Source: Pseudoalteromonas sp. MSK9-3
GTDB lineage: Bacteria; Pseudomonadota; Gammaproteobacteria; Enterobacterales; Alteromonadaceae
Reading direction: 5' to 3'
NCBI RefSeq assembly: GCF_003590335.1
Contig: NZ_MIET01000032.1
Coordinates: forward strand, 186,001-250,000
Length of the DNA: 64,000 bases
The notes under the pieces are model-generated. The model was not told where the DNA came from, did no database searches, and saw only the letters and a program-made list of their open reading frames with translations. Below are positions 46,474 through 57,625 of this stretch, one piece after another; position 1 is the stretch's first letter; each line of letters starts with the position of its first letter. The position numbers and the translations under genes are program-made.

Positions 46474-48588
46474 ATGCGCAAAAAAACCAACACTTTAATG
46501 TGGTCTTGCTTTATGGCAAGTACCCCTCTTATGGCTGCAACAACAGATAATCAGTCTTTTTATGGCTTTACAGGGCTAATTAACATCCCAAATGCTTATG
46601 TGGCCGACTTCGGCAGCTTACATACGCAATATAATAATCAACTTGAATACCGAGCAGATGTTGTTGATGGACATAACTTCACAATTAATACAGGCGTATT
46701 TGAGGGGTTAGAAGTAGGCGGTAAAATTGCCAGTGTGAGTATTCACGACAACCTATTTCATGAAAGTGCAAAAGGCAATTCTCAAATTCGTGATCTCTCT
46801 TTTAATGCTAAATATCAGTTGCCGTTTATTCCCAAAAATTGGTTTTCATTGGCTGTGGGCGCACAAGACATAGGCGGTGCCGCGAACAACTATAAAGCCT
46901 ATTATGCAGTTGCAACCAAACGCTTAGGGAACTTTGATTTAACACTCGGTGCAGGCACGACAGATAACCTGACAAACCGACTAGATGGCGCATTCGCCGG
47001 TGTGCAATGGCATGCAACTGAGTGGTTAAGTATTACTGCAGAACACAATGGTGAAGCAACCAGCTCAGGCCTAAAACTACATGTACCAAGCAAGTGGTTA
47101 AGTAATCAACTTGCTATCAGCCTAGCTGCAAATTATTATGACCACAAACAAAGTGAAGACGATGTCTATTTTGGTATTAACTTTAAATACCAATTGAATA
47201 AGCCTGAGCATAAAAGCTTTAGGCCAATAAAGCCGGCACCACAGCTTGCGCCTCAACCCAAGCCTCACATAACCCCAATAATATCTGATTCAAACAGTTC
47301 TGGGCCAAAAGCTCCCCAACTAAAAAATAAGCCGACTTTACTGAAATCAAAGCAAGTAAAGCACACAGCCACTGACTCAGAGCTAGAGCAAACAGCCATG
47401 GCCTTTAAAGCCGCGCTGCTTGACGATGGGTTTGAAAACATTCATGTTGGTTATAGCCTATCTAGTGTGCACGTTATTATTGAAAACCATGTATTTAATC
47501 AAAACGAATTAGACGCAATAGGGTTGATATTAGGCCGACTACAAGCGCACTTTAACTACCCGGGTATGGACTTCAACTTAGTACTGCAAAAGCTAGAAGT
47601 ACCGCAAATTCAAATATCAGGTCAATTAGATGATTACAGAGGCTTTATACAATCTGGCACTGCGCCTAACTTAGCCATCACCAATAGAGTGAACATACAG
47701 CACGGCGGCCTAACTTGGGTTAATTTTGGGTCGACTAATAGCCCTTATTACACCCCCCGCTTAACGCTAAGCCCAGATATTGTAAAAGGGGTAGCCACTG
47801 AACTTGGTGTACTCGACTATTCACTTGCCTTAAAAGCGCAGCTCGAGGTGCCAATTTGGCAAGGTGGCTCTATTAACGTTACCGGTACTCAAGGTATTGC
47901 CACGTCAGACGATTTTAAAGACAACAAACCTTTTACAAGGTTTCGGCATAAAGATGGCCTTACTAGCCTAACCTACAAGCAAAACTGGCAACTGCCCTTC
48001 AATATACATAACCAAACACAAATTGGTTATTACTACGAGTTTACCAATTACCTTGGGTTTAAGCACCAAAGTATGTGGATGAGTGAAAGCGGTCGTCACC
48101 AAATCAGCGCGCAGCTTGGCTACTTTGACTATCAAGATTTTGATGGTGACAAAACAATTTATAATACCAGCTATCAATATAACTTATCAGAATACGATAT
48201 CAGCCTCTCCGCAAGTGTTGGTAAGTTTTTCAATAAAGACAGCGGCTATAAGCTCACCAGTAAGTTCTGGTTTGGCGACACATCACTAGACGTGTATTAC
48301 CTCGACACCAAAGGTCGATTTGTCGGCATTGGCTTAACTGTGCCATTAACCCCACGTAAAGACTATGCAACATCATACGGTGTTATAAAAGGTAAACACA
48401 ATTGGAGAGAGCGCATACAAACCCGTGTGGGTGAGTCACACAACAACGTGGCATTTGGATTGGGTCAATTGCCGTTTGATGATACCACAATTGAAACAGA
48501 GCTGTTTAATCAAAGTCGTTTGTCTGAAAGCTATATTCAGCATCACTTACCTAGATTGAGAGAGGTTTATAAAACCTACGCTAAGTAA
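46474..48588 (+). CDS. yjbH: YjbH-type exopolysaccharide outer-membrane protein
   Basis: 704 residues with a signal peptide (about 1-22, ending LMAA). NQSFYGFTGLINIPNAYVAD and GFKHQSMWMSESGRHQISAQ fit the YjbH family, predicted outer-membrane beta-barrels of exopolysaccharide systems. A Pro/Lys-rich linker (about 250-300) separates an N-terminal barrel-like part from the rest, and the C-terminal half is rich in aromatic strands. In E. coli yjbH belongs to yjbEFGH; here no yjbEFG homologue is adjacent, but a capsule-type cluster starts just downstream on the other strand. It may help export or retain that polymer. Confidence 0.85.
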   Translation: MRKKTNTLMWSCFMASTPLMAATTDNQSFYGFTGLINIPNAYVADFGSLHTQYNNQLEYRADVVDGHNFTINTGVFEGLEVGGKIASVSIHDNLFHESAKGNSQIRDLSFNAKYQLPFIPKNWFSLAVGAQDIGGAANNYKAYYAVATKRLGNFDLTLGAGTTDNLTNRLDGAFAGVQWHATEWLSITAEHNGEATSSGLKLHVPSKWLSNQLAISLAANYYDHKQSEDDVYFGINFKYQLNKPEHKSFRPIKPAPQLAPQPKPHITPIISDSNSSGPKAPQLKNKPTLLKSKQVKHTATDSELEQTAMAFKAALLDDGFENIHVGYSLSSVHVIIENHVFNQNELDAIGLILGRLQAHFNYPGMDFNLVLQKLEVPQIQISGQLDDYRGFIQSGTAPNLAITNRVNIQHGGLTWVNFGSTNSPYYTPRLTLSPDIVKGVATELGVLDYSLALKAQLEVPIWQGGSINVTGTQGIATSDDFKDNKPFTRFRHKDGLTSLTYKQNWQLPFNIHNQTQIGYYYEFTNYLGFKHQSMWMSESGRHQISAQLGYFDYQDFDGDKTIYNTSYQYNLSEYDISLSASVGKFFNKDSGYKLTSKFWFGDTSLDVYYLDTKGRFVGIGLTVPLTPRKDYATSYGVIKGKHNWRERIQTRVGESHNNVAFGLGQLPFDDTTIETELFNQSRLSESYIQHHLPRLREVYKTYAK

Positions 48589-48610
48589 CCTATAAAATAC
48601 CACGCCAAAT

Positions 48611-48643
48611 AAAAAGCGAGCTACTTTCAAAAAATAGCTCGCT
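48611..48643 (-). terminator. Terminator at the end of the polysaccharide operon
   Basis: AGCGAGCTA, 11-base loop, TAGCTCGCT. On the minus strand it is followed by TTTTTATTT, so it should end the wecA transcript. On the plus strand, after yjbH, it lacks a T run. Confidence 0.75.
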
Positions 48644-48756
48644 ATATCTCATTTATTAAACTCTAACTGTTCACTATTAAACTGAGTAAGAGTAGCTTTA
48701 TTTTAAAGTGAGTATTGTAATATAAAATGGTTAATTTTTTCATCAACCATGCCATG

Positions 48757-49836
48757 TCACTTCGCATTTTCAACCACAAGGTTAGCACCAAATATGTTAT
48801 TCACTACTTTACCTAAAGTATAAACATTAGATAGCGCTGAATGATATAACCAGAATAGCAGCACAAAACCATAAAACATCAATGGCTCAGGTATAGAAAA
48901 TACTTCCCCTAAAACCCCCACTAATGCGAGCAATGCAGATATCAACACAATAATCACGAGTGTTTGCCTAGAAGAAAAGCCAAGTTTTTGAAATATGTGA
49001 TGAAGGTGTTCACGATCGGGTTTAAACGGCGAATCTCCTCTCTTTACTCTTCGGATCATTATTGCCGCCATGTCCATCAATGGAATGGCAATTAACCAAA
49101 GAGCTGTAACAGGTCGAATCGAGTGCGCGCCAGCTTCAGTCACTTGACTAACTGACAACAATAACCATACAACTGCAAACCCGATCATCATGCTGCCTGC
49201 ATCGCCCATAAACACCTTTCTTTTACGACCTAGCAACCCAAGGTTCATACAAACATAAGGGATAATCGCGAACACAAAAATAAAGCAGATAGACGTCGTT
49301 AAGCCATCACCAAAAATAGCGCCTAACAGAGCAAGGCTTGAAAAGGTAACAATAGACAACCCACCTAACAAACCATCAATGCCATCAACCATATTAAATG
49401 CATTAATCGCCGCTATAACAGCAAAAACGGTCATAACACAACCGATTAGCGGTAAGTCGATTGACCCAAAGCCAAACGGGTTACCTAATGAGATTAATCG
49501 ATAGTCTGTAAAGTGCATCATTAAAATAGCAACACAGGCTTGCAACGCTAATCGCAACTTAACACTTAAATCAAACTTATCGTCAAGTGCACCTAATATG
49601 GTGAGAAATACTAAACTTACTAACAATACAAATAACTGAGGAGCAGCCCCAGCATGTTGATACAAAAAATAAGAAACTGAGATACAAACTGAAATACCAC
49701 CAGCTAACGGCACAACACCTTCGTGATGCTTTCTAGCATTTGGTTTATCAACCAACCCTATCTTTTTAGCCACTTTTCTCATTACAAACAACGTAGTGAA
49801 CGAAAAGAAAAAAACGTAGGCGAGCTCGACTAACAT
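48757..49836 (-). CDS. wecA: Undecaprenyl-phosphate N-acetylglucosamine 1-phosphate transferase
   Basis: 359 residues and about ten membrane helices. It transfers a sugar 1-phosphate (GlcNAc-1-P for WecA) to undecaprenyl phosphate, starting repeat-unit synthesis at the inner membrane. Catalytic motifs are LGALDDKFDLSVKLR, AINAFNMVDGIDGLLGG, KVFMGDAGSMMIGF and the His-rich REHLHHIFQKLG. It is the last gene of the minus-strand polysaccharide cluster, 85 bases after manB. Other HexNAc-1-P substrates cannot be excluded from sequence. Confidence 0.93.
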   Translation of the reverse strand: MLVELAYVFFFSFTTLFVMRKVAKKIGLVDKPNARKHHEGVVPLAGGISVCISVSYFLYQHAGAAPQLFVLLVSLVFLTILGALDDKFDLSVKLRLALQACVAILMMHFTDYRLISLGNPFGFGSIDLPLIGCVMTVFAVIAAINAFNMVDGIDGLLGGLSIVTFSSLALLGAIFGDGLTTSICFIFVFAIIPYVCMNLGLLGRKRKVFMGDAGSMMIGFAVVWLLLSVSQVTEAGAHSIRPVTALWLIAIPLMDMAAIMIRRVKRGDSPFKPDREHLHHIFQKLGFSSRQTLVIIVLISALLALVGVLGEVFSIPEPLMFYGFVLLFWLYHSALSNVYTLGKVVNNIFGANLVVENAK

Positions 49837-49921
49837 TTACACATCCTTATTAAAAATATGAGCGAGATTTATTAAGAGACCATTTTAGTTCATTATTCGC
49901 GAAATGAGAATAACGCCATAC

Positions 49922-51364
49922 TCAAAAGTTAGAATCTATTAGTTCTGCGTTTAAATTGCTCTCAAAATTTGTCGTAAAAGATTTAAGGTAGCGCTGTATA
50001 ATTGAATACTCTCCAGCTTCAATATAGCACCTCAACTCAGGTGCATTACCCGAAGGCCGTATATGAACGATTGCTCCATTACTTAAATGTAGTCTAACGC
50101 CATCAGTATCATCACCATGAATTACATCTAAGCTAGAAATATCTAAAAGACTGCATATTCTTTGGGGTTCAGTCTTGAGTAAAGTAACAAGTTTTAAGCT
50201 TTTTTCTTGCGGAAAGTTCTTAAGCCTATCACTAGCAGTAAAGCGTTGTGGCAAAGATATTTGTAAGCTTGCTATGCTGTCACCCATTGTTGCTAAAACA
50301 AGCGCTGGTAGCAAAGCATCTCTTGTAGGAAGCGCTTTAAGTGCTTTACCATTAAACTCAAAGTCACTCGCTAATAAATAGCCGCCATTTGCTTCAAAAC
50401 CCGCTACTCGCTTATAAGTTTTGTTTAACTTTGCAAAGGCTTCTATCACATAGGGTGAGCCAATCTTTGTTCTGGTCACTGTTTTAAAGCTACCTGACAA
50501 TTCAATCGCTGTGTTACAGCTAACGGGTGTTGCAAGCGCTTCAATTGAGAGTGCTTGACTACAAAGTAGACCTAGAATATCACCTCTTAGCCACTCGCCG
50601 TCTTCGCCTGCAACTAATGGTCTATCGCCATCACCGTCAGTTGAGAAAAGCATATCTAAGTGATATTCACTTACCCATTTTTTAGCTCTTTGCTTATCTT
50701 CATCCGATACAGCCTCGGTATCGATTGGGATAAATTCATCACTGCGCCCTAAGCAAATGACTTCTGCACCCAATTGCTCAAATAGTGCTTTGTAAATATC
50801 TCTACCTGCACTAGAGTGCTCATAAATACCCACTCGCTTACCTCCTAACGCCTCTTCGCTAAACAGGTTTGTATATCGAGCGGTATACGCATTTTTCGCT
50901 TTATCGCTAGTTGGTAAACTGATATCGACTAAGCTCAAGTCAGTAAAATCAAAATCAGTAGATAAAATAGCTTGCTCATCTTGCTTGGTGATTTCACCAT
51001 CAGGACGATAGAACTTTAAACCATTTCTATCAAATGGAATATGGCTACCTGTAACCATAATACAAGGCATATTGTCTTGCATCGCTGTATAAGCAAGTGC
51101 TGGAGTGGGTACCACACCATAATAAACAACATCTATATTGAGTTGCTTCAAACCAGCAGCGCAGGCTTTGGCAATATCAAAGCTGCTCGGACGGTTATCA
51201 ATTGCGATGGCCATTGTATTAAATGCGAATTCACTTTTAATACTCTGAGAGAATGCAATTGAAAAGGCTGCACACACTTGCGGTGTAAAATCGACAACGA
51301 GACCTCGGGCACCGCTGGTACCAAATGCAATGCCACTTGTTTGAATGACTGATTTTGTATTCAT
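49922..51364 (-). CDS. manB: Phosphomannomutase
   Basis: 480 residues of the alpha-D-phosphohexomutase fold. The phospho-Ser loop is VTGSHIPFDRNGLKFYR (GSHIP instead of the commoner ASHNP), the metal loop is STDGDGDRPLV, the sugar loop is GFEANGGYLLAS, and the phosphate site is RPSGNAPELR. It converts mannose 6-phosphate to mannose 1-phosphate for GDP-mannose. It lies 3 bases after manC, which makes the next product. Confidence 0.94.
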   Translation of the reverse strand: MNTKSVIQTSGIAFGTSGARGLVVDFTPQVCAAFSIAFSQSIKSEFAFNTMAIAIDNRPSSFDIAKACAAGLKQLNIDVVYYGVVPTPALAYTAMQDNMPCIMVTGSHIPFDRNGLKFYRPDGEITKQDEQAILSTDFDFTDLSLVDISLPTSDKAKNAYTARYTNLFSEEALGGKRVGIYEHSSAGRDIYKALFEQLGAEVICLGRSDEFIPIDTEAVSDEDKQRAKKWVSEYHLDMLFSTDGDGDRPLVAGEDGEWLRGDILGLLCSQALSIEALATPVSCNTAIELSGSFKTVTRTKIGSPYVIEAFAKLNKTYKRVAGFEANGGYLLASDFEFNGKALKALPTRDALLPALVLATMGDSIASLQISLPQRFTASDRLKNFPQEKSLKLVTLLKTEPQRICSLLDISSLDVIHGDDTDGVRLHLSNGAIVHIRPSGNAPELRCYIEAGEYSIIQRYLKSFTTNFESNLNAELIDSNF

Positions 51365-51367
51365 GAC

Positions 51368-52777
51368 TTAACCTTTTACCCTGCCATAACGATCTTCAAA
51401 GCGCACAATATCATCTTCACCTAAGTACGAACCTGACTGCACTTCAATAAGCTCTAAATCTACTTTACCTGGGTTTTCTAATGCATGAACTGCTGTAATT
51501 GGAATGTATACTGATTCATTCTCTGTGACGAACTGCTCTGTATCATCAATTAGAACTTTGGCAGTACCTGATACAACAATCCAGTGTTCAGCTCTGTGGT
51601 GGTGCATTTGCACAGATAGTTTTGCACCTGGTTTAACCGTGATACGTTTTACCTGAAAGCGCTCACCGTTGTCTACTGAGTCGTATTTACCCCAAGGACG
51701 ATATACCTCGCGGTGGAATGTAACCTCTGAGCGTTCTTCCGCTTTTAATTGACTAACGATTTTTTTTACTTTTTGAGATTCGTCTTTGTGCGCAACGAGT
51801 ACAGCATCTTTTGTATTAACAATGACTAAGTCTTCAACGCCCACCGTTGTCACTAACTTATCTTCACAAAATACTAGGGTGTTTTTTGTGTCTACACATT
51901 TAACGTCGCCAATAAGAGCATTGCCATTTTCATCTTGCTCAGACACTTCCCACAATGCTGCAAAGCCACCTACATCATTCCAGTTTGCATCCATCGGTAC
52001 CACAACAGCATCCTGTGTGTGTTCCATCACCGCATAATCAACAGATTCATCTGGGCATGCTTCAAATGCTTCTTTATCTACACGTACAAAGTCCATGTCA
52101 TTATTTTGTACTTGTACTGCTTTTTCACACGCTTCATAAATATCTGGGCGAAATGCTTTTAGCTCTTCAAGGTAGCGACTCGCTTTGAATAAGAACATAC
52201 CGCTATTCCAGTAATAGTCACCACTGGCAATATATTTTTTTGCCGTTTCAAGGTTTGGCTTTTCGACAAAACTTTCAACAACAAAACCGTGCTCAACCTC
52301 AGCACCACGCTTAATATAACCATAACCCGTCTCTGGCGTATTGCCAACAATACCAAAGGTCACTAATTTACCTTGCTCTGCTAATAATGTTGCTTTATTG
52401 ACACTTTCTTGGAAAGCAGCTTGGTTTTGAATAACATGGTCAGCAGCTAAAACAAGTAATAATGAATCTTGATTGCTTTCAACTGCTTTGAAGGCTGCTA
52501 ACGCAATAGCAGGCGCGGTGTTACGACCCACAGGCTCTAAGAAGATACCACTGTGTGCAGCTCCTATTTGACGAACTTGCTCTGCGGCAATAAAGCGGTG
52601 CTCTTCATTACAAATTAACATCGCTGGCGTATGCTCTAGACCATTTAATCTTAAAATAGTCTCTTGCAACATGGTGTTTTCACCATGCAGCTTTAAAAAT
52701 TGTTTTGGGTAGTTGCCGCGTGACAGTGGCCATAAACGTGTGCCTGAGCCCCCAGCCATGATGATTGGAAGTATCAT
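51368..52777 (-). CDS. manC: Mannose-1-phosphate guanylyltransferase / mannose-6-phosphate isomerase
   Basis: 469 residues, a type II bifunctional enzyme like CpsB/ManC. The N-terminal guanylyltransferase starts [20 protein letters not shown] and has [14 protein letters not shown]. The C-terminal cupin isomerase has [38 protein letters not shown] and ENESVYIP. It makes GDP-mannose for fcl/gmd and any mannosyltransferase in the cluster. It lies between gmm and manB. Confidence 0.96.
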   Translation of the reverse strand: MILPIIMAGGSGTRLWPLSRGNYPKQFLKLHGENTMLQETILRLNGLEHTPAMLICNEEHRFIAAEQVRQIGAAHSGIFLEPVGRNTAPAIALAAFKAVESNQDSLLLVLAADHVIQNQAAFQESVNKATLLAEQGKLVTFGIVGNTPETGYGYIKRGAEVEHGFVVESFVEKPNLETAKKYIASGDYYWNSGMFLFKASRYLEELKAFRPDIYEACEKAVQVQNNDMDFVRVDKEAFEACPDESVDYAVMEHTQDAVVVPMDANWNDVGGFAALWEVSEQDENGNALIGDVKCVDTKNTLVFCEDKLVTTVGVEDLVIVNTKDAVLVAHKDESQKVKKIVSQLKAEERSEVTFHREVYRPWGKYDSVDNGERFQVKRITVKPGAKLSVQMHHHRAEHWIVVSGTAKVLIDDTEQFVTENESVYIPITAVHALENPGKVDLELIEVQSGSYLGEDDIVRFEDRYGRVKG

Positions 52778-52782
52778 ATTCT

Positions 52783-53256
52783 TTATCCCTGTGTTTTCTG
52801 TAATGCTTTAAAGTACCATTTTGTGTGCTTATGGACTTTTTTATCTTTTAATAGGCTGACTATATCGAACCATTGATATTTACCATGTTGAATATCATGT
52901 GGTAAGTCGTTTAGCGGTTTGCTCAGCCTCAGGATATAAGCAATTGCAACATAGTGTGTGCTAAAGCCATCACCAAAAACGTTGTCATCATAAAAATGGT
53001 CATAAAGCCCTAAAAGAGTCGCTTCTGGGAGTGAAAATGCCTCACCAAGCTCTTCTTGAGTTAACCTTTCAAATGCCTCTTCAAGCGATTCATTTTTTAA
53101 AATCCGTCCGCCAGGCACAAACCAGTTCCCTTGTGCTGGTTTATTTAACCGCTCACCCAAAAGCGCTTGGTTATTTTCATCTAATACAATCAAATCGATT
53201 GAAACAAGTGGCGCGCTTTCTATTACTGTAGAAAACGTATTTTTGTCTAGAAACAT
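52783..53256 (-). CDS. gmm: GDP-mannose mannosyl hydrolase
   Basis: 157 residues, like WcaH/Gmm. It is a Nudix-fold enzyme that hydrolyses GDP-mannose to mannose and GDP. The box [20 protein letters not shown] is the altered Nudix signature of this family, in which the usual R-E-x-x-E-E is changed. [16 protein letters not shown] precedes it. It lies in the colanic-acid-like order fcl-gmm-manC-manB, 5 bases before manC. Confidence 0.93.
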   Translation of the reverse strand: MFLDKNTFSTVIESAPLVSIDLIVLDENNQALLGERLNKPAQGNWFVPGGRILKNESLEEAFERLTQEELGEAFSLPEATLLGLYDHFYDDNVFGDGFSTHYVAIAYILRLSKPLNDLPHDIQHGKYQWFDIVSLLKDKKVHKHTKWYFKALQKTQG

Positions 53257-53269
53257 CCTATGTTCTCTA

Positions 53270-54235
53270 TTATTTTCTAAAGTTATCTTGATTTGCTAAA
53301 AACCACTCATAAGTTTCTTTTAGGCCCGCTTCTAAAGAAGTGCTATATTCCCACCCTAATGATTTAAGGCGAGACACGTCCATCAATTTACGCGGTGTAC
53401 CGTCAGGCTTAGTCGCATCAAATTCTATGGCACCTTCAAAACCAACCACTTTTGCAATTGTTTCAACAAGCTCTCTGATTGTACAATCAACACCTGTGCC
53501 TACATTGATATGACTTAACATCTCTTGTGTGTTTGCACTGTATGTTTCTGAATCTAAGTTCATTACATGGATTGATGCTGCAGCCATGTCGTCTACATGC
53601 AAAAACTCTCGCATCGGCTTACCTGTCCCCCACGCAACAACTTTGCTATCACCTACTAATTTCGCTTCATGAAAGCGACGTATAAGTGCTGGAATAACAT
53701 GAGAGTTTTCTGGATGGAAGTTATCATTTTCTCCATACAGATTAGTTGGCATGACTGAGCGATAATTACGACCATATTGACGATTATAAGACTCACACAG
53801 TTTGATACCTGCAATTTTAGCTATCGCATAAGGCTCATTAGTAGACTCTAAAGCACCACTTAAAAGTGCCGTTTCTGTCATCGGTTGCTCGGCAAATTTA
53901 GGGTAGATACAACTTGACCCTAAAAATAACAAATCATTAACACCAGATAAGTGCGCGCTATGGATGATGTTATTTTGAATCATTAAATTCTCATAAATGA
54001 ATTCTGCTGGGTAAGTTTTATTCGCTACAATCCCACCTACTTTTGCCGCAGCAAGATATACTTGGTCTATTTGATTTTCTTCAAAAAACGTACGAACCGC
54101 CTGCTGGTCCAGCAAGTTTAACTTAGCTCTGCTTTTTGTAATCACCTTAATATCATCAGATTGCTTTAACTTTCTAACAATGGCACTGCCAACCATACCA
54201 TTATGGCCTGCGACAAAAACTATTTTTTTACTCAT
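53270..54235 (-). CDS. fcl: GDP-L-fucose synthase
   Basis: 321 residues of the extended SDR family. The nucleotide-binding motif is [37 protein letters not shown] and the catalytic [20 protein letters not shown] follow. It epimerises and reduces the 4-keto sugar from Gmd to GDP-L-fucose. It is separated from gmd by one glycosyltransferase gene. Confidence 0.96.
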   Translation of the reverse strand: MSKKIVFVAGHNGMVGSAIVRKLKQSDDIKVITKSRAKLNLLDQQAVRTFFEENQIDQVYLAAAKVGGIVANKTYPAEFIYENLMIQNNIIHSAHLSGVNDLLFLGSSCIYPKFAEQPMTETALLSGALESTNEPYAIAKIAGIKLCESYNRQYGRNYRSVMPTNLYGENDNFHPENSHVIPALIRRFHEAKLVGDSKVVAWGTGKPMREFLHVDDMAAASIHVMNLDSETYSANTQEMLSHINVGTGVDCTIRELVETIAKVVGFEGAIEFDATKPDGTPRKLMDVSRLKSLGWEYSTSLEAGLKETYEWFLANQDNFRK

Positions 54236-54246
54236 GCATAACTTCT

Positions 54247-54999
54247 CTACTTATGAAAATACTGAGGAATCTTGTTTAAGTTCTTGAAAAACAATGCCTT
54301 AACCCAAAACACACCATTACTTACTAGCGCTTTTTTATCTTCTTTAGTTTTTTGGATTATATTTTTCAAGCTTCGATTACTAGCTCCGCCCACTCTCATT
54401 TTAACTAAGACTTCGGGAAAATACGTTATTGTAATTCTCTTTTTCCATAAATATCTAAGCATAGAGTCATAATCAGCTGCAATTTTGTACGAAAGGTCAA
54501 ACCCACCAAACTCGGCATAAAGAGCTCTTTTCATGTAAAAAGTCGGATGAGGAGGCATCCAACCTAGATGGAGTTTAGACAAACTAAAGTCTCCGCTAAT
54601 CCATTTGCGTATCACTTTCTCAGTATTATTTTTATCTACATAATTTAAATCACAATATATAGCATCGGCATCAGAATTTTGGTATTTGTCCACCATATTT
54701 TCAACAGACTTGTTAGATGCGAATACATCATCAGAATGCATAAAACCAATAATATCTCCGGTTGCAGCAGATATACCTTTATTTAATGCATCATAAATAC
54801 CACTGTCAGGCTCACTAACCACAAGGCTCACTCTAGAACCATTTTTTTTGATTATATTAAGTGTATCGTCGCTAGATGCCCCATCGATAATTATGTGCTC
54901 AATATTATGATAACTTTGCTCCTTAACTGATTGTAAGGCATCAGAAATAGTTTTGGCACTGTTATAGGTCGCGGTTATTATGGATACTTTAATTGTCAT
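54247..54999 (-). CDS. Family 2 glycosyltransferase, WcaE/WcaA-like
   Basis: 250 residues of a GT-A fold. It starts [36 protein letters not shown] and [20 protein letters not shown] resemble WcaE-type enzymes. The metal motif is HSDD (about residue 88), and the acceptor side has [11 protein letters not shown] and [20 protein letters not shown] precedes the ATG. The donor is unknown; its place between gmd and fcl makes a GDP-sugar plausible. The N- and C-terminal codon use is more AT-rich than that of its neighbours fcl and gmd. Confidence 0.88.
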   Translation of the reverse strand: MTIKVSIITATYNSAKTISDALQSVKEQSYHNIEHIIIDGASSDDTLNIIKKNGSRVSLVVSEPDSGIYDALNKGISAATGDIIGFMHSDDVFASNKSVENMVDKYQNSDADAIYCDLNYVDKNNTEKVIRKWISGDFSLSKLHLGWMPPHPTFYMKRALYAEFGGFDLSYKIAADYDSMLRYLWKKRITITYFPEVLVKMRVGGASNRSLKNIIQKTKEDKKALVSNGVFWVKALFFKNLNKIPQYFHK

Positions 55000-55052
55000 T
55001 TCTTTCCAAAAAAAAAGAGGCCATTAATAATATGTAGCCTTTAATAAGAGAC

Positions 55053-56168
55053 TTACTCTACTGAAACACTCACATCATAGCCATAGGACTTCAATAACGC
55101 ATGCTGCTTCGCTTTAGCTAAATCATGTTGAACCATTTCAGCACACATTTCTTCGACTGTAATCTCTGGCTCCCAGCCCAACTTATCTTTTGCTTTCGTT
55201 GGGTCGCCTAGCAATGTTTCAACTTCTGCTGGACGGAAGTAGCACGGATCTACACGCACAATCACATCACCTACTGATAGTGCCAGTGCGTTATCACCTT
55301 CAATCGCAACCACTGTCGCTATTTCATCAACGCCTTCACCGCTGAACTCAAGCGTAACGCCCAGCTCTTTTGCTGATAAAGACACAAACTGTCTTACTGA
55401 AATTTGCTTACCTGTCGCGATCACAAAATCTTCCGGTGTATCTTGTTGAAGCATCATCCACTGCATGCGAACATAATCTTTTGCATGACCCCAATCACGT
55501 AGCGCATCCATATTACCTAGATATAAACACTTCTCTAGACCTTGTGAGATATTAGCAAGACCACGTGTGATTTTACGTGTTACAAACGTTTCACCACGAC
55601 GAGGAGATTCGTGGTTGAATAAAATACCGTTACACGCGTAAATACCATAAGACTCACGGTAATTTACCACAATCCAGTACGCATACATTTTCGCTACAGC
55701 GTACGGCGAGCGAGGGTGGAAAGGCGTAGTTTCCTTTTGCGGAATCTCTTGTACCTCACCATAAAGCTCAGACGTAGAAGCTTGATAGAACTTAGTCTTT
55801 TTCTCTAACCCAAGAAAACGGATTGCTTCTAATAGACGTAGAGTGCCTATTGCATCTACATCAGCTGTATATTCAGGCGCTTCAAACGAAACAGCTACAT
55901 GGCTTTGAGCACCTAAGTTGTAAACCTCATCAGGTTGTACTTCTTTAAGAATGCGAGTTAAGTTTGACGTATCTGTTAGGTCGCCATAATGAAGGAAAAA
56001 GTTAGGGTTTTCTTCATGCCTATCTTGATAGATATGATCTATACGCTCTGTATTAAAGCTTGATGCTCGACGCTTAATCCCATGAACTTCATAACCTTTT
56101 TCTAAAAGAAACTCTGCTAAATATGAGCCATCCTGACCCGTTACACCTGTTATTAAGGCTACCTTCAT
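55053..56168 (-). CDS. gmd: GDP-mannose 4,6-dehydratase
   Basis: 371 residues of the extended SDR family. The NADP motif is [38 protein letters not shown], the catalytic [17 protein letters not shown], and [20 protein letters not shown] follow. It produces GDP-4-keto-6-deoxymannose, the precursor of GDP-L-fucose. Its start overlaps the acetyltransferase stop by 4 bases. Confidence 0.97.
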   Translation of the reverse strand: MKVALITGVTGQDGSYLAEFLLEKGYEVHGIKRRASSFNTERIDHIYQDRHEENPNFFLHYGDLTDTSNLTRILKEVQPDEVYNLGAQSHVAVSFEAPEYTADVDAIGTLRLLEAIRFLGLEKKTKFYQASTSELYGEVQEIPQKETTPFHPRSPYAVAKMYAYWIVVNYRESYGIYACNGILFNHESPRRGETFVTRKITRGLANISQGLEKCLYLGNMDALRDWGHAKDYVRMQWMMLQQDTPEDFVIATGKQISVRQFVSLSAKELGVTLEFSGEGVDEIATVVAIEGDNALALSVGDVIVRVDPCYFRPAEVETLLGDPTKAKDKLGWEPEITVEEMCAEMVQHDLAKAKQHALLKSYGYDVSVSVE

Positions 56169-56716
56169 TGCGTTTTTTTCCTGTATATTCGACTTTTTTT
56201 AAAAATTGCAGGGTTACCTTGATAAATACCACTACATTTTAAATCTTGAGTTGCAACAGAGCCAACTGAAAGAATAGCCCCTTCGCCTATTGTGACGCCG
56301 GGGCAAACAGTAGCCTGAGCACCCACCCAAGAGCAATTCTCCAAAACTACTGGTTTAATAATTAAATCAAATAGATTAGACTTGTAATCATGATTACCTG
56401 TAAGTAAGTAAGCCCCTTGAGAGACACAGCAATTTTCACCAACACTTATTGTTGTGAGGTTATCAATCCAAACATTTTCCCCAATCCAAGAATTACAGCC
56501 AACTTCAAAAAACCATGGGTATTTTATTTTGACTCCAGGCTTTATTACGACTGAATTTCCTACTTTAGAGCCAAACATTTTCAGTATACTGATTTTTATG
56601 AAGGAAGGCCAAGGAAGCTTACTTTCAAAGAAAATACAACTAAAGACCATCCAAGATAATATTTTTATTTTTGAGCCTGGTTTGTACCAGTTATTAGTAT
56701 ACTTATTTAGTTGCAT
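56165..56716 (-). CDS. wcaF: WcaF-like sugar O-acetyltransferase
   Basis: 183 residues of the left-handed beta-helix acyltransferase family. Hexapeptide repeats begin near [16 protein letters not shown] and continue through [18 protein letters not shown]. The catalytic loop holds [11 protein letters not shown] with the family His. The length and N-terminus ([19 protein letters not shown]) resemble WcaF of colanic acid. It should acetylate a sugar of the repeat unit. It starts directly after the stop of the upstream glycosyltransferase (TAAATG). Confidence 0.88.
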   Translation of the reverse strand: MQLNKYTNNWYKPGSKIKILSWMVFSCIFFESKLPWPSFIKISILKMFGSKVGNSVVIKPGVKIKYPWFFEVGCNSWIGENVWIDNLTTISVGENCCVSQGAYLLTGNHDYKSNLFDLIIKPVVLENCSWVGAQATVCPGVTIGEGAILSVGSVATQDLKCSGIYQGNPAIFKKSRIYRKKTQ

Positions 56717-57625
56717 TTACTTCTCAAAATTAATACCGTATTTGTCACGCAATATCTTAATAATTTGTCCACTTTCATTACCTGATAACCTTTTTATATC
56801 ATATATCTTTGCGTCAACTAAAAATCTGTACCAAAAGCCTTGGAGAAAATGCCAAATCAATCCTTTTTTACCATCTAAAAACCCCAACTTAAATACAAAA
56901 CGCCAGATAAAGTAAATGAAAGGCCTAACAAAAAGAGGAAGCTTAGCATAAATATGTTTTAGTTTTCTTTTCCTTTGCTCTTGTGTACCTCTAAGACTTG
57001 GACGTACGCCGTCTTGAGGACACAAACCATAAATAGTATTTAATAGATCAGCCGCTTCTTTAGTGGCGTAATTATTATGCTTCTCAGTCCACCAAGTAAG
57101 ATTATTTAAATTATCATCTACTATGTCATATTCAAAATTTACAGTATTGCCTTGAGTCAGTTTTATATGCTCATCCATCCAACGCTGTTCCATTCTCCCA
57201 TGTTCAAAACGCCAGATTCTTAGTAACCAAGTAGGATAATAACCTCCGTACTTAATCCATTTACCCATAAAACAAACTTTCCGCTTTACATATACGCCAG
57301 AAACATTTTCATCTAAATTAGATAGTTGAGAATTTATTTCATCAGTTAACTGTTCAGTTGCAAACTCATCTGCATCCATTTTCATCACCCATGTAGTTTC
57401 TATTGGACAATTATCAAGTGCCCATTGGAACTGCTTGGCATGATTACCTGGCCAGGGATTATGAAAACATTTAGCTGCATGCCGTTTGCAAATATCAATT
57501 GTCAGGTCAGAAGAACCAGAATCAATTACAAAGATTCTTTGTGTAAAAGGCTTCAATGATAGAATGCATCTTTCAATATGCTTGCTTTCATTTAGTGTCA
57601 ATATTATTACTGATATATTACTCAT
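56717..57625 (-). CDS. Family 2 glycosyltransferase, WaaE/KdtX-like
   Basis: 302 residues from the ATG at 57625, 8 bases inside the end of the upstream gene. It starts MSNISVIILTLNESKHIERC. IDSGSSDLTIDICKRHAAK, the metal motif MKMDADEF and the C-terminal RPFIYFIWRFVFKLGFLDG with KKGLIWHFLQGFWYRFLVDA resemble the WaaE-like subgroup of GT2 enzymes. The C-terminal amphipathic helices would bind the inner membrane. Donor and acceptor are unknown. Confidence 0.86.
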   Translation of the reverse strand: MSNISVIILTLNESKHIERCILSLKPFTQRIFVIDSGSSDLTIDICKRHAAKCFHNPWPGNHAKQFQWALDNCPIETTWVMKMDADEFATEQLTDEINSQLSNLDENVSGVYVKRKVCFMGKWIKYGGYYPTWLLRIWRFEHGRMEQRWMDEHIKLTQGNTVNFEYDIVDDNLNNLTWWTEKHNNYATKEAADLLNTIYGLCPQDGVRPSLRGTQEQRKRKLKHIYAKLPLFVRPFIYFIWRFVFKLGFLDGKKGLIWHFLQGFWYRFLVDAKIYDIKRLSGNESGQIIKILRDKYGINFEK

